Source: an uncultured Oscillospiraceae bacterium (GTDB lineage: Bacteria > Bacillota > Clostridia > Oscillospirales > Acutalibacteraceae). From it: DNA of 31,480 bases. A program made the translations under genes and the position numbers. The stretch covers positions 1-31,480 of the forward strand of contig CAJUNQ010000083.1 in assembly GCA_910587835.1 (NCBI GenBank), in the 5' to 3' direction. Below are positions 1 to 8,494 of this stretch, piece after piece (positions within the stretch are counted from its first letter, which is position 1; every line of letters starts with the position of its first letter). Under the pieces are notes generated by a model. That model worked only from the letters and a program-made list of their open reading frames with translations. It ran no database searches and was not told where the DNA came from.

Positions 1-1
1 A

Positions 2-409
2 GGAGCCAATCACAAGCCGCCTCCTCCCAGCGAGATGTACTGGCAGATCAAAGAATTCTGCTCTGTGCTGCACAATCCCCGAGACCTAAACGCTATTGAA
101 ATGGCGGCATGGACACATGCCGAGTTTGTGCGTATCCACCCTTTCACCGACGGCAACGGCAGAACATCGCGGATGATCATGAATTATCAGTTGATGCAGG
201 CGGGTTTCCTGCCAGTTTCGATTGTAAAAGAAAAGCGCCTTGAATATTTTGAGGCATTGGATGTTTATGTCGTGAACCAGGATCTGCGGCCTTTTGCGGA
301 GATGGTAGCTGAGTTGGAAAGCCAGAGGCTGGATGAATATTTGAATATTGCCTGTGAGCAGGGTTTTGGGGATACTGAGAAAAAGTTGGAATTGGATTTT
401 TGTCAGTGA
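2..409 (+). CDS. Fic-domain protein, C-terminal part (cut by window start)
   Basis: The reading frame is open from base 2, so the gene begins before the window. The visible part has the complete Fic active-site motif HPFTDGNGRTSR (HPFx[D/E]GNGRxxR) around bases 140-175; its His is the catalytic base. Fic enzymes usually transfer AMP from ATP to a hydroxyl side chain of a target protein, and many act as toxins or stress regulators. The Pro-rich segment just upstream (HKPPPPSE) is typical of the flap region before the Fic core of class II/III proteins. After the motif there are only about 75 residues, ending in an acidic tail, with no winged-helix domain. Whether an inhibitory helix is present cannot be judged because the N-terminus is missing. 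A terminator follows 70 bases downstream. The family call is secure; the target is unknown. Confidence 0.9.
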   Translation, partial: GANHKPPPPSEMYWQIKEFCSVLHNPRDLNAIEMAAWTHAEFVRIHPFTDGNGRTSRMIMNYQLMQAGFLPVSIVKEKRLEYFEALDVYVVNQDLRPFAEMVAELESQRLDEYLNIACEQGFGDTEKKLELDFCQ

Positions 410-842
410 GGGCTCGAAACGCATTACAAGTGGAGTAAGAAATTATGGCATCTTTTAAGCATGGTAGGGCCATTGACAAAGCCTTGCATGAAAATGCGAG
501 GTTTTTATTATATATGGCCGAATTGTTGTGAAACCATTTCCTGTGTTGAGTGCGGACGGTCAAAGCAGGAACATCAAAAAAGTTTTACTTTTCTGCATAT
601 CAGGAAGGATATTGTGAGAAGAAACTACATCGGATAGACAGCGGCTTATCGACAGAATATTCCGAGTCTGGGGGCGTAAGAATCCTGACAGAACAAAGGA
701 AGTCGGGTAAAAGCGGCAGCGGATGTTTGCCGTTCTGCAGCATTCCGATTACCAACGGCACCTAAAAAATTTTTGCCTTGGTGAACAGATTTGCGCATTT
801 CATCCGTATTATGAATAGATGAAAATGCAAAGGATGATTTGA
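410..842. other. Intergenic stretch with terminator, no convincing gene
   Basis: This stretch holds the terminator at 478-508 that closes the Fic gene. The rest (about 510-842) has short open frames on both strands but no motif, no ribosome site linked to a plausible start and no recognisable product. It probably includes relic DNA, as the genes just downstream are also decayed. Confidence 0.5.
478..508 (+). terminator. Rho-independent terminator after the Fic gene
   Basis: An 8-bp stem CCTTGCAT / ATGCGAGG (one G-T wobble) closes a GAAA tetraloop. It is flanked by an A-run before and TTTTTATT after. It lies 70 bases past the Fic stop codon. Confidence 0.8.
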
Positions 843-1699
843 ATGGTACTGAGCCAAGCTCTGGCCTGGATTGCAGCGTTTCTCTGCATAGTGGAAACTC
901 TACGCTATGTGGCACGCATCAGCAGAGTGGATACACTGAACAGGGCTTTCCACAGAATACATATACCCGCAGGTATTCTGCTCTTAGCCACGGCCGGGCT
1001 GCATAGCCTGCTTGCCGGAAATTTTTCGGATGTTTCTGTAAGCGAAATAGAACTTGCCCCGGCCCTCTTGACTGCCAACTGGGGTACGGCGTGCTTTTTA
1101 TGTGCAATATTCCTGGCGGTGGGTTATTTGCCCCACAGGAAGTTGCGGAGAAAGTGGATGTTTGTCCACAGGGTGCTGGCATTCCTGATGCTCCTCCTGC
1201 TGGTTTTCCATTTGGCGGATGTGGGATTCATCTGCCAGATAGATGGACAGCCCCTTCCTTTGCCGAGAACGCTGGGCATGACAATTCTGTCTATTCAGAA
1301 AGAGAGGCAGCGACACCCACGCCAGAGTTGGCCGCAACGGCATCACCCTTGCCCACAGTAGAAGTAGCTACTCCTACTGCGGCACCAACTGAGGAACCTA
1401 TTTTACATTCTTCGCAGCCTGAGATAATTTCGGAAGAACCTATGTTAGAGGACAGTATTTACACAGGCACTGGCCAGGGGCGCAATGGTACGATTACTGT
1501 GAACGTGACAGTAAGTTCGGGGAAGATTACAGATATTGAGATCACTGGTGAGAACGAAACCCCTAAGTACTTCTCTCGGGCAAAGAGTGTTATTAACTCC
1601 ATTCTATCTGCCCAATCCACAGAAGTGGATGCTGTTACCGGGGCAACAATTTCTGCCGAAGGAATCAAGGCCGCTGTCGAGGATGCCTTGGAACAGTAA
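843..1699 (+). pseudogene. Heme-type membrane protein fused to FMN-binding domain, frameshifted
   Basis: The first part (843 to about 1300) encodes four hydrophobic helices (residues ~6-24, 39-58, 75-97, 109-125). Two of them carry His pairs 14 residues apart (H40/H54 and H109/H123), the pattern of transmembrane b-heme ligands in ferric-reductase-like proteins. The first frame runs on to a stop at 1361, but the sense changes between about 1240 and 1310. The -1 frame then reads a Pro/Thr-rich linker (ATPTPE...) and a C-terminal FMN_bind domain ending in DAVTGATISAEGIKAA, whose Thr is the usual covalent FMN site. A site AAAGGA at 829-834 precedes the ATG. Together they would make one extracytoplasmic electron-transfer flavoprotein anchored by a heme membrane domain. 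I infer a disabling frameshift; a sequencing error or translational slippage is not excluded. No start codon with a ribosome site was found for a separate FMN_bind gene. Confidence 0.65.
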
Positions 1700-1803
1700 A
1701 ACGGTATATACAAACCATGCGGGTGGCGGGGCGGGACAAGTGGGTCTGCCGGCAATCTTGCTGAATCTTTTGACAGATTTGCACCTAGAGTATGTTCACA
1801 CAA

Positions 1804-1832
1804 TTTACAAAAAGTCTGAAAAATGATAAAAT
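1804..1832 (+). promoter_or_regulatory. Promoter before the IS relic
   Basis: A -35 TTTACA (1804-1809) and a -10 TAAAAT (1827-1832) are separated by 17 bases. They lie directly upstream of the transposase start at 1839. The position fits an insertion sequence's own promoter, but no terminal inverted repeat was identified with certainty. Confidence 0.5.
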
Positions 1833-1838
1833 CAGGGC

Positions 1839-2328
1839 ATGGAAGTTAGAAAGGAAACATACAGGAAAATAGAAAAACACCTGCCCAAGCAGAGAGGAAA
1901 TGTAAAAATCGAGAATCTCCAGTTGATCAATGCGGTGCTGTATGTGTTGGAAAACGGCGGCAAATGGAGAGCGTTGCCGGAAAAATACGGAAAAAGGCGT
2001 ACAGTGTACACCCGCCTGTACAGATAGAGCAAAAACAGCGTCCTGTAGCGCGTGTTTGAAGGGTTGCAGCAGGAAGGAATCATTCAGATCAGGGTGGAAA
2101 GCGTCAGCGTGGACAGCGCCACGGTGAAAGCGCGCCCGGACGGGACGGGGCATTAAAGCAAGAGGAAGGCAAGCCATCGGACGCTCCCGGGGCGGTCTCA
2201 CCACCAAAATTCATATGGCCGCCGCGTCTGACCGGACTGCGGTAGGGTTTTCGTTGTCCGGCAGGCTGGCCTATGACGCCCCGGAAAGCATTGCGATGCT
2301 GAAGAGAATACGGAGGAAAAAGGAGTAG
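1839..2328 (+). pseudogene. IS5-family transposase relic (N-terminal half)
   Basis: The translation resembles the start of IS5-group transposases: the DUF4096-like N-terminal domain (KIEKHLPKQRGN...NGGKWRALPEKYG) and then the beginning of the DDE domain (VESVSVDSATVKARPDG, then GRSRGGLTTKIHM). The gene is clearly dead. There is a TAG at 2025-2027 where these proteins usually have Trp, a second TAG a few codons on, and a TAA near 2154. A frameshift brings the last segment (2158-2328) into another frame. The C-terminal half with the remaining catalytic acidic residues is absent. The relic is followed at once by a permease relic, so several events have scrambled this region. The family is assigned by recognition of the conserved segments; the exact IS subgroup is uncertain. 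Confidence 0.8.
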
Positions 2329-2377
2329 TGATATTATTAGCAGGAACTAAATTTATGCAACGAGGAAGATGAACGCA

Positions 2378-2728
2378 ATGAACGAACAGACTGGAAGGCG
2401 CGGCTTCGGCAAGCGTACCGGGAATCTGGGCCGCTCAATCCGGAACCATATCCTGCTGATACCAGGGCTTGTGTGATATGCCGTCTTTGCCTATCTGCCA
2501 ATGGGCGGCCTGTCCTTGGCCTTCAAGCAGTACAAGGCGAATCTTGGCATATGGGGCCAGTCCAAGGAAATCGGCGCGGCGGACGTTTTTCTGCTTATCC
2601 TGCTCACCTGCTGGGGCCTGATCATACTCCTGCCGTTTATAAATGCGGTGGCCATATCCTTTGCAAGCTACAAGGGCTGTGAAATAGCACAGCCCTTCCC
2701 TTTTAACCAAATATATGTTATAGTTTAA
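2378..2728 (+). pseudogene. Chimeric sugar-ABC permease relic (lplB start joined to lplC start)
   Basis: The first ~48 codons match the start of LplB-type permeases (NHILLIPGLV, then YAVFAYLPMGGLSLAFKQYK). At about 2560 the sequence switches to what looks like the start of an LplC-type permease (DVFLLILLTCWGLIILLPF, AISFASYKG). That order implies a deletion that removed most of lplB and joined it to the next gene. A TGA at 2474-2476 sits where this family has Trp, so the upstream ATG (2378) cannot give a full product. The EAA loop that contacts the ATPase is missing. An internal start at 2501 would give only 75 residues. I treat it as non-functional. It belongs to the same family as the intact permeases at 11233-13086 but is not an obvious copy of them. 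Confidence 0.7.
2672..2697 (+). terminator. Perfect 10-bp hairpin, possible terminator
   Basis: AAGGGCTGTG and CACAGCCCTT form a perfect stem around a 6-base loop, followed by CCCTTTTAA. The T-run is short and offset by three C's, so termination is plausible but not certain. It lies at the end of the permease relic and insulates the MBL gene downstream. Confidence 0.5.
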
Positions 2729-2758
2729 ATATACATAGCCAAAAAGGAGCGATGACAA

Positions 2759-3538
2759 ATGAACGAGCTGACCATTACAAAACTGCGCAACGGCGTTTGG
2801 AACTTCACCGAGCAGGCGCCTGGAACCGCCGTAGACGCCTACCTGGTGGTGGGCAGTGAACGAGCGTTGATGATAGACGCGCTGCAGGATGTGACGGGCC
2901 TGTATAATGAGGTCCGAAAGCTTACGAATCTTCCCTTGGGTCTGGCCCTCACCCACGGACACTTCGACCACGCCGGGGCCTCTACTCAAGAGTTTGCAGA
3001 CGCAGGCTGCACGATCTATATGGACATGGAGGACTACCCTGTGCTCACCGGATACAGCACCCGCACGTTCTCCCGGGATATCTTCACCCATCTGGAGGAC
3101 GGCCGCATATTCGACCTGGGAGGTATCTGCCTTGAAACTGTCGCCGTCGCCGGACACACCCCGGGAAGCGTGATTTTCCTGGATCGAACCGCAAAGGAGG
3201 TTTTCTCTGGGGATAGCTTCGGCTCTGGCCCCATATGGCTCCAACTGCCGGACAGCCTGCCCCTTTCACGGTACCAAGCGAATCTGGAGAGGGCCATGCA
3301 AAAGCTCTCCGACATCCCGGAGCTGTTGCTTCGGGTGGGACATAAGAATCAGTCGCCAGAGGCCCTCGGCCCGAGCTATCTTCAGGACCTGCTCTATACC
3401 GTAAAAGCCGTGCGAGATGGCTCTCTTGGCGGGAAAACGCAGGAGATGGAGATGCGCGGGGTGAAGTTTCCCTTCGCCATAGTCAGCCACGGGAAGATGC
3501 TGGGAATGTTTTATTCGCCGGAGCATATTAAAGAATGA
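2759..3538 (+). CDS. MBL-fold metallo-hydrolase
   Basis: This 259-residue cytoplasmic protein has the full metallo-beta-lactamase-fold metal site. THGHFDH gives H66, H68, D70 and H71; H133 lies in AGHTPGSVIF, D152 in SGDSFG, and H195 in VGHKN. Two metal ions (zinc, or iron in some clades) can therefore be bound. No signal peptide is present. It resembles the broad glyoxalase II-like group, so a small thioester, lactone or phosphoester substrate is more likely than a beta-lactam. The start is fixed by AAGGAG at 2744-2749, ten bases before the ATG. It stands alone: decayed DNA upstream and a terminator downstream. It is intact although its upstream neighbours are relics. The substrate cannot be named from sequence. 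Confidence 0.88.
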   Translation: MNELTITKLRNGVWNFTEQAPGTAVDAYLVVGSERALMIDALQDVTGLYNEVRKLTNLPLGLALTHGHFDHAGASTQEFADAGCTIYMDMEDYPVLTGYSTRTFSRDIFTHLEDGRIFDLGGICLETVAVAGHTPGSVIFLDRTAKEVFSGDSFGSGPIWLQLPDSLPLSRYQANLERAMQKLSDIPELLLRVGHKNQSPEALGPSYLQDLLYTVKAVRDGSLGGKTQEMEMRGVKFPFAIVSHGKMLGMFYSPEHIKE

Positions 3539-3588
3539 TCTCATAAAAGCTTTAACTGTTATACTGAGTCTGAAACAATCATGCAGAA

Positions 3589-3628
3589 TCCGGGTCTGCC
3601 CCATTTAGCAGGCCCGGACTTTATATTA
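3589..3628 (+). terminator. Terminator after the MBL gene
   Basis: CCGGGTCTGC (3590-3599) pairs with GCAGGCCCGG (3608-3617), with one G-T wobble, around an 8-base loop. A T/A-rich tail (ACTTTATATTATAT) follows. It lies 50 bases past the MBL stop. Confidence 0.75.
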
Positions 3629-4058
3629 TATAAAAACATCTTCTGGTTGCTGGCCAAATCTCCCTTTCGGGTTAATTCTGGCTTTACCTTTTATCCCGAC
3701 CTGCACTGTGCCCTATATGCGGAAATAAATAAAGCAGACTGCGTAGTTTCTACTCTGTTCTGCTGGCCGTTACCCCACCTTTTAGCACCCGCTCTCGATT
3801 TGGAACTGACCGAGTGCGAGAAAGATTGGCGAGAGAATCCGGATTATTTCTGCGGCCAATGCACACTCTTACTTCAAAACCCAGTCTCTTACGTTTCGGA
3901 GAGGTCTGATGAAAGCTGTCCGATTCATGAAGAAGATCGGGCAAGCCTTGTATCAAACTGCATACTTTATGGAAGAGTTCCCGAGTAGCCAAAGGAGGCC
4001 GACAGTAAATCTGTTACCGGCGGCTTCCGTTGTCCGAACTCACACTTCTCCACTACAG

Positions 4059-4090
4059 AAAAAGCCCTCGGTGAGACCGAGGGCTTTTTT
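4059..4090. terminator. Strong bidirectional terminator
   Basis: AAAAAGCCCTCGGT, a 3-base loop, then ACCGAGGGCTTTTTT. With an A-run on one side and a T-run on the other it can stop transcription on both strands, so it can also end the minus-strand ABC operon whose last gene stops at 4294. Confidence 0.9.
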
Positions 4091-4293
4091 GAAATTATTG
4101 CTATAGAATGTGATTTATTCTGCGACCCACTTGATGATACCCATAGGAGGAATACCGAAACAGAATCCACATTTTTCAGGAAAAGAAGATTTATAACAAT
4201 GTAACGCTCATTGCCGGTTTGGACTGCGAACAAAACCACTTGATCATTGGCTCCGATTTTTTGGCAGCGTCTTTGACAGATAGCTTGCAGGAA

Positions 4294-5346
4294 TCAGGCT
4301 TGCCTTTTCTCTCTTTTTCTGAGGAATCCTTTTTCAAGCGCAATGCCTCCCATTACCAGAACCATCCCCGCCAGGACGATTCCAGCAGACAACATGAGCA
4401 TTTGCTCAGAGTGCGCAATCGCCTCCTGCGCCAGTTGGCTCCCTTGTGCCGCAAGAGTTCTTAATGCGCCGAATATCTGGGCGTGCTCGTTGGTATAGAA
4501 TGCAAAATCTACGATGTTATTTTGTGGCAGCAAGGAGGACGGTAAGTCGAGACAATGGATGGCAACCGGGACCGCGGCTGTAAGGATAAGTGCAAAAAGC
4601 CCATGAATCGCGAGGCGTTTTTTGTTCCTTTTTACATCCTTCGCCAGCATACAGGCGTTGACCCAGAGGGCCAAAAAAGCAAAAACCATTGTGACCAGTC
4701 CAGCTAAAACCGGCAGCTGGCCAAAGAATTGTTTTATTTCAGACAAGCTGTATACCGAAGCCTGGGGACCGCCCCCCATTGTTTTCTCAACGGAAAATAT
4801 ATCCGGCGCAAAAATCTGGCTCATCGCGCTTTTTTCTAAAAATGGCTGCTCCGCATCCGCTACAGAAACCAATATCCCAGAATCGCACTGCGCCTCCACA
4901 GCCATGTTCTTGCCCAACTCCCTCATGGGCAGAGCCTTCTCCTGACAGACTGCCAGCCAAGCGTCCTCCCGACGCTCCCGTTTTTCTATGATATTTATGG
5001 GCTCTCCCGCTCTCGGCGGCTTTGTGGCGTATTTCACCAAAGTGACCATCCCCTCTACAGAGATGTCCTTCTCCTTGACCTCATACTGCTCAGAGGCCAG
5101 CGTTCTAACACAGTCCCCGTTTTCCCATGCCGTTCCATCATAGACCTGATAGAGGACAGGAGCGCCCGCCTCGTCCCAGAACTGGCAGTCCAGCGGCACG
5201 ACCATGCCCACCGAGTTGACGCCGTATTGCGGCATCGTGGTAGTTACCCATGGCGTCATCAGCTCCTCTACCCGGAAAGCGAAGAACGTGTTGAACAGCA
5301 GGAGCCACAGGACCAGCACCAGGGCCAAAAATCCATGCTTTTTCAT
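4294..5346 (-). CDS. Membrane protein of unknown function, last gene of an ABC operon
   Basis: This 350-residue protein has an N-terminal signal-anchor helix (about residues 5-24), a large extracytoplasmic region (~25-208) and three further helices (~211-235, 246-265, 316-338). A basic cytoplasmic loop (KDVKRNKKR) separates the second and third helices, and the tail is basic (KREKRQA). The outer region has a run of short beta-like segments (GMVVPLDCQFWDEAGAPVLY) that faintly recalls the barrel domains of HlyD-type adaptors; that is only an impression. Its ATG directly follows the stop of the upstream permease gene (5347), so the two are translationally coupled. It probably works with the transporter, perhaps as an accessory or sensing subunit. 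I do not recognise the family. Confidence 0.75.
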   Translation of the reverse strand: MKKHGFLALVLVLWLLLFNTFFAFRVEELMTPWVTTTMPQYGVNSVGMVVPLDCQFWDEAGAPVLYQVYDGTAWENGDCVRTLASEQYEVKEKDISVEGMVTLVKYATKPPRAGEPINIIEKRERREDAWLAVCQEKALPMRELGKNMAVEAQCDSGILVSVADAEQPFLEKSAMSQIFAPDIFSVEKTMGGGPQASVYSLSEIKQFFGQLPVLAGLVTMVFAFLALWVNACMLAKDVKRNKKRLAIHGLFALILTAAVPVAIHCLDLPSSLLPQNNIVDFAFYTNEHAQIFGALRTLAAQGSQLAQEAIAHSEQMLMLSAGIVLAGMVLVMGGIALEKGFLRKREKRQA

Positions 5347-6129
5347 CTATTTCACCTCTGCCAGGGTAATACCCTCTATCAGCTCCTGGTTGAAAAACAC
5401 AAACAGAAACAGGGGCGGTATGGTTACAAAAATGCAGCAGACGAACTGTAAAGCGGCGTCTGCCGGAGGCGTGTAGGCCAACGCCACGGATAGGGGATAG
5501 CGGGCGAAGGATTTTAAGTAGACGATCGGCTGCTCCACCATGTTCCATGCATCCAGAAACGACAGAAGCAGCACGCACACCAGTCCGCTGAGATTCATGG
5601 GGGCCATTACCCGAAGCAGAGTCCCAAGCGCACCGCAACCGTCCAGCTGAGCTGCGTCCAGAATGGAATTGGGAACGGATGCAAAGCTCTGCCGGAGGAT
5701 AAAGGTTCCCAGCGGCGCAAAGATAGAGGGCAGGACCAGCGAGGCATAGCGGTCCAGCAGGTTCAAGTGGCCCAGCATAATATAGTTAGGAATCAGCGTG
5801 ACCTGTATGGGGAGCGTCATGAGAATCATCAGGAGAAAAAAGAGGGCGTTTTTCCCCCGAAAATTGTACTTTGCAAACGCGAACCCGGCGAAGGCGGAAA
5901 CAGCCAGCTGTCCGGCGCAAATGCACAGGCACATGCCCAAGCTTCTCCAAAAACGCATCAGGTATTGGGTGTGCCCCCAAAAAACATCGTAATACGATTG
6001 AAAATCCACGCCCCGGGCCGTGATAAAGCTGCGGGCCAGCACATAGCAGAAAGGCACAAGACAGATCATAATGAGAGAGGCCCCAAGCACGGCCCCTGCC
6101 GTGTGATAAATCTTTTTCCGCATTGTCAT
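5347..6129 (-). CDS. Carbohydrate ABC transporter permease, MalG/UgpE-type
   Basis: This 260-residue inner-membrane permease has six predicted helices and the EAA loop that docks on the ATPase (DAAQLDGCGALGTLLRVMAP, about residues 156-175). The final segment ELIEGITLAEVK matches the usual MalG-type ending (GLxxGAVK). It would form a heterodimer with the permease encoded just upstream, moving a sugar delivered by the lipoprotein at 6980-8401. Its start overlaps the upstream stop by 4 bases (ATGA type), a sign of tight coupling. The length is a little short for the family (about 270-290). No ATPase gene is present nearby, so a shared MsmX/MsmK-type ATPase elsewhere is the likely partner. Confidence 0.92.
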   Translation of the reverse strand: MTMRKKIYHTAGAVLGASLIMICLVPFCYVLARSFITARGVDFQSYYDVFWGHTQYLMRFWRSLGMCLCICAGQLAVSAFAGFAFAKYNFRGKNALFFLLMILMTLPIQVTLIPNYIMLGHLNLLDRYASLVLPSIFAPLGTFILRQSFASVPNSILDAAQLDGCGALGTLLRVMAPMNLSGLVCVLLLSFLDAWNMVEQPIVYLKSFARYPLSVALAYTPPADAALQFVCCIFVTIPPLFLFVFFNQELIEGITLAEVK

Positions 6130-6971
6130 TCCCGGTACTGCTCCTTTCTCTGAACGAATCCATAGAGCACAACAAAGAACAGGAATATCACCGCCAAAAG
6201 CAGAACAGAGCCTGCCGACAGCTTGGGGTAATTAAGGTTTTTGAAGGTGTTGTTGATAAAGTGCTGAAGCATATACAGCTCATCGTCAGGCTCCTGCCCG
6301 CCAATGAGGAAAATCTCACGAAAGCATTTGAACCCGTTGATGACGGAAAAGGCCAGAGCAAAAAAGATGGCGTACCACATCTGCGGCGTGGTGATATAGT
6401 GGAATTTCTGCAAGGCCGTGGCCCCGTCCAGCTCCGCGGATTCGTACTGATCCTCCGGGATGGTCACAAGCCCGGCCAGCAGAAGAATGACCGCGTAGCC
6501 CGTGTTTTTCCACAGGTACAGCAAAATCATCACCCAAAAGGCAGAGGGCCCGTTCAGCCAGTCCACTCCCGCCCCGTTCAGCAGGGTGAGAAAGCGGTTG
6601 AGCAGACCGGTCTCTTGAAAAACCACGTCCACCAGCAGCACTGTGCCGGCCACTGGCATGATGTAGGGCAGCATAAAAACCGTTTTTAAGAATTTATGCC
6701 GGTTCGCCTGCTGCTTGAGTAAAATGGCGATGAGATAGGCCAGAACCATCACCAGCGGCAGGCCTGCCAGAAGGAATTTCATGGAGTTGCCAAAGGCCAG
6801 AACAAAGGACCCGTTGCGCAGGAGAAGCTCCTGATAATTTTTCAGGCTGAGGCTCCCGCCCCAGGTAAGAGAGAACTGGATTACCTGCACAAAGGGTATG
6901 ATGTAAAAGACCATACAGCCCAGCATCAGCGGGGCGAGAAACAAATAGGCCTGCCAGCTTTTTCTCATCAT
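6126..6971 (-). CDS. Carbohydrate ABC transporter permease, MalF/UgpA-type
   Basis: This 281-residue permease has the typical start of the family (YLFLAPLMLGCMVFYIIPF), six predicted helices and the EAA loop ESAELDGATALQKFHYITTP (about residues 195-214). It pairs with the MalG-type permease that follows. It is the second gene of a four-gene minus-strand operon, 8 bases after the binding-protein gene, and overlaps the next gene by 4 bases. The start follows AGGGA in the short spacer. Substrate class (a carbohydrate) follows from the family; the exact sugar is unknown because no catabolic enzyme lies in this operon. Confidence 0.93.
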   Translation of the reverse strand: MMRKSWQAYLFLAPLMLGCMVFYIIPFVQVIQFSLTWGGSLSLKNYQELLLRNGSFVLAFGNSMKFLLAGLPLVMVLAYLIAILLKQQANRHKFLKTVFMLPYIMPVAGTVLLVDVVFQETGLLNRFLTLLNGAGVDWLNGPSAFWVMILLYLWKNTGYAVILLLAGLVTIPEDQYESAELDGATALQKFHYITTPQMWYAIFFALAFSVINGFKCFREIFLIGGQEPDDELYMLQHFINNTFKNLNYPKLSAGSVLLLAVIFLFFVVLYGFVQRKEQYRE

Positions 6972-6979
6972 ATCCCTCC

Positions 6980-8401
6980 CTATGATTCATCCACCAAACG
7001 GCAGAGCTTCATGTAATATTTGTGAACGATCTCCGCAAGCTTCTCGTCGCTGACGTCGCCGAGGATAAAGTCCGCTTTCCAGGCGTTCCACGGCTCGTCA
7101 GCGGCATCCGGGCGCGAGGCGTATATGGTCTCTTGAATCTCCCGGATCATCTCCTCCATCGTATAATCCAGACGCGACGGGATTCGGACGGCATTGACCT
7201 GCTCTACCGCCTTGAGGAATTCCTGGAAGGATTTTTCTGTGAGGCCGGTATTGGTGAAAAAGCTGTTTGGGTCTGCGTCGGCGTTTCTGTCTGTCAAAAC
7301 CCTTTGGTTCACGGGGTAATTATAGACTGTGACCAGGTTGCTGTTCAACCACATTCCCTCGCTGAGCAGGACCTCAACAGCTGCGGCCGCCTTATCCGGC
7401 TGCTTTGTGTTTCGGTTTACCGCGCAGTATGTAGTAATCACCGCAGTGGTTCCACCCTGTTGATTTCTCAATGGAAGAATGGTCAAATCTCTTTTTTCTG
7501 TGCATAGCAAATAGTCCCATCTGGTGTCATAGGAATAAAGCGTATTGAGACTTACCGTCTGCGTCTCCTGTTGAACAAGGCGGCGATAGGCGGACAGACT
7601 GTCTTTGACCCGATTCAGAAGTTCTTCCTCGGTAAAGCTGAGAGCGCCTTCTTCTGTACGGATGATCTCCGGGTAAATAAAGCTCATTCCTGTTCCATGA
7701 TTGTCTCCACGAGGAACATCCATATAATACCCAATGCTCCAGAACCAACGAACCTGCTCTGTCAAGGCCGAGTCATCTCCGGTCAAAACATCCTCCCAAG
7801 TAGCGCCAGTGAAATCGCAGGGCGGCACGTCCTCCTGGTAAAAGGAGAGCAGGGGGAGGGTATATGTCATGGGCAGCAGCACCTGCCGGCCATTCCGGTC
7901 CTTGCCGCCGTCCATAATCTGCCGGCTCATTTCTTCCCATGGTGAGAGCTTCCATTCCCCCAGGTATTCGTCCAGGGGAAGAAAAAATCCGCTTTCCTGG
8001 GCCTTTTCCACATAAGGAAACAAGCGGTCGTCATGAACAGCCAGGTGAAGCTCGGTATCAGCGGCACAGACAAATACGTCCGGCCCGCCGCCAGTCATGA
8101 TTTCCGTGCGGATGCGCTGAAGGGTGGCGGAACGCTCGGTGGTCTGGCTTCTGTCGGATGGAATGATCTCAATCGCAACATCATCCGGTGAAAGGCCGCT
8201 GTCCTTTTCCGCTCCTGTCAAACACCGCAGAAATGCCTCTACATAGGATTGTAGGTTGCTGCTCCCGTTTTGTATATCCATGATATGTCCCACGTCGAAG
8301 CAGACCCGGAGCTTCTTGCCCTGGCCTTGTCCGCAGCTGCCCATAAGAAGAATAAACGCAAGACATAGAATGGTTGTCCATAGGGCTCCCTTGCTTTTCA
8401 T
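6980..8401 (-). CDS. Sugar-binding lipoprotein of ABC transporter (family 1)
   Basis: This 473-residue solute-binding protein has a lipoprotein signal peptide with lipobox LLMGSC (Cys 23 is the lipid anchor). The mature part has the family-1 features: LRVCFDVGH near the start, and GGGPDVFVCAADTELH followed by a Trp/Tyr-rich ligand domain. It would capture a sugar at the cell surface and deliver it to the two permeases encoded next. It is the first gene of the operon and sits about 60 bases below a good promoter (8465-8494). The ribosome site is GAAAGG about ten bases before the ATG. The spacing to the next gene (8 bases) is unusually tight for a binding-protein gene, which is often separated by a hairpin. 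Confidence 0.9.
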   Translation of the reverse strand: MKSKGALWTTILCLAFILLMGSCGQGQGKKLRVCFDVGHIMDIQNGSSNLQSYVEAFLRCLTGAEKDSGLSPDDVAIEIIPSDRSQTTERSATLQRIRTEIMTGGGPDVFVCAADTELHLAVHDDRLFPYVEKAQESGFFLPLDEYLGEWKLSPWEEMSRQIMDGGKDRNGRQVLLPMTYTLPLLSFYQEDVPPCDFTGATWEDVLTGDDSALTEQVRWFWSIGYYMDVPRGDNHGTGMSFIYPEIIRTEEGALSFTEEELLNRVKDSLSAYRRLVQQETQTVSLNTLYSYDTRWDYLLCTEKRDLTILPLRNQQGGTTAVITTYCAVNRNTKQPDKAAAAVEVLLSEGMWLNSNLVTVYNYPVNQRVLTDRNADADPNSFFTNTGLTEKSFQEFLKAVEQVNAVRIPSRLDYTMEEMIREIQETIYASRPDAADEPWNAWKADFILGDVSDEKLAEIVHKYYMKLCRLVDES

Positions 8402-8464
8402 GGCTTGCCGACCTTTCTATGCGGTTTTCCGCACAAATCCATATGGTGGTGTATATTTAATAAA

Positions 8465-8494
8465 ATAATATCACAAATGAGCAGATGATGTCAA
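8465..8494 (-). promoter_or_regulatory. Promoter of the 8401-4294 ABC operon
   Basis: On the minus strand, TTGACA (8489-8494) and TATTAT (8465-8470) are spaced by 18 bases. Both boxes are close to the sigma-70/SigA consensus. The predicted start point lies about 55-60 bases before the binding-protein ATG. A short hairpin (GCGG TTTT CCGC, 8421-8432) is in the leader. Confidence 0.75.

Larger units (their letters stand above)
3539..4293. other. 755-base stretch without a convincing gene
   Basis: It contains two terminators (3589-3628 and 4059-4090). The middle (about 3640-4050) has an open frame of 135 codons from 3581 that starts inside the first terminator and shows no family features. A 65-codon frame starts at 3909 (MKAVRFMKKIGQALYQTAYF) with a GGAGAGG ribosome-site-like sequence, but it runs through the second terminator. 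The start of that small frame may be a relic of an accessory-element gene. I would not annotate either as a gene. Confidence 0.5.

Noticed and set aside
550..765. 71-codon open frame after the Fic gene
   Set aside because: No ribosome site or motif, and it lies in a decayed stretch.
3581..3988. 135-codon open frame
   Set aside because: It starts inside a terminator hairpin, has no ribosome site and matches no family pattern.
3909..4106. 65-codon open frame beginning MKAVRFMKKIG
   Set aside because: It has a fair ribosome site, but the frame reads through a strong terminator and the second half looks non-coding. It could be a relic, so I kept it only as a remark in the gap entry.
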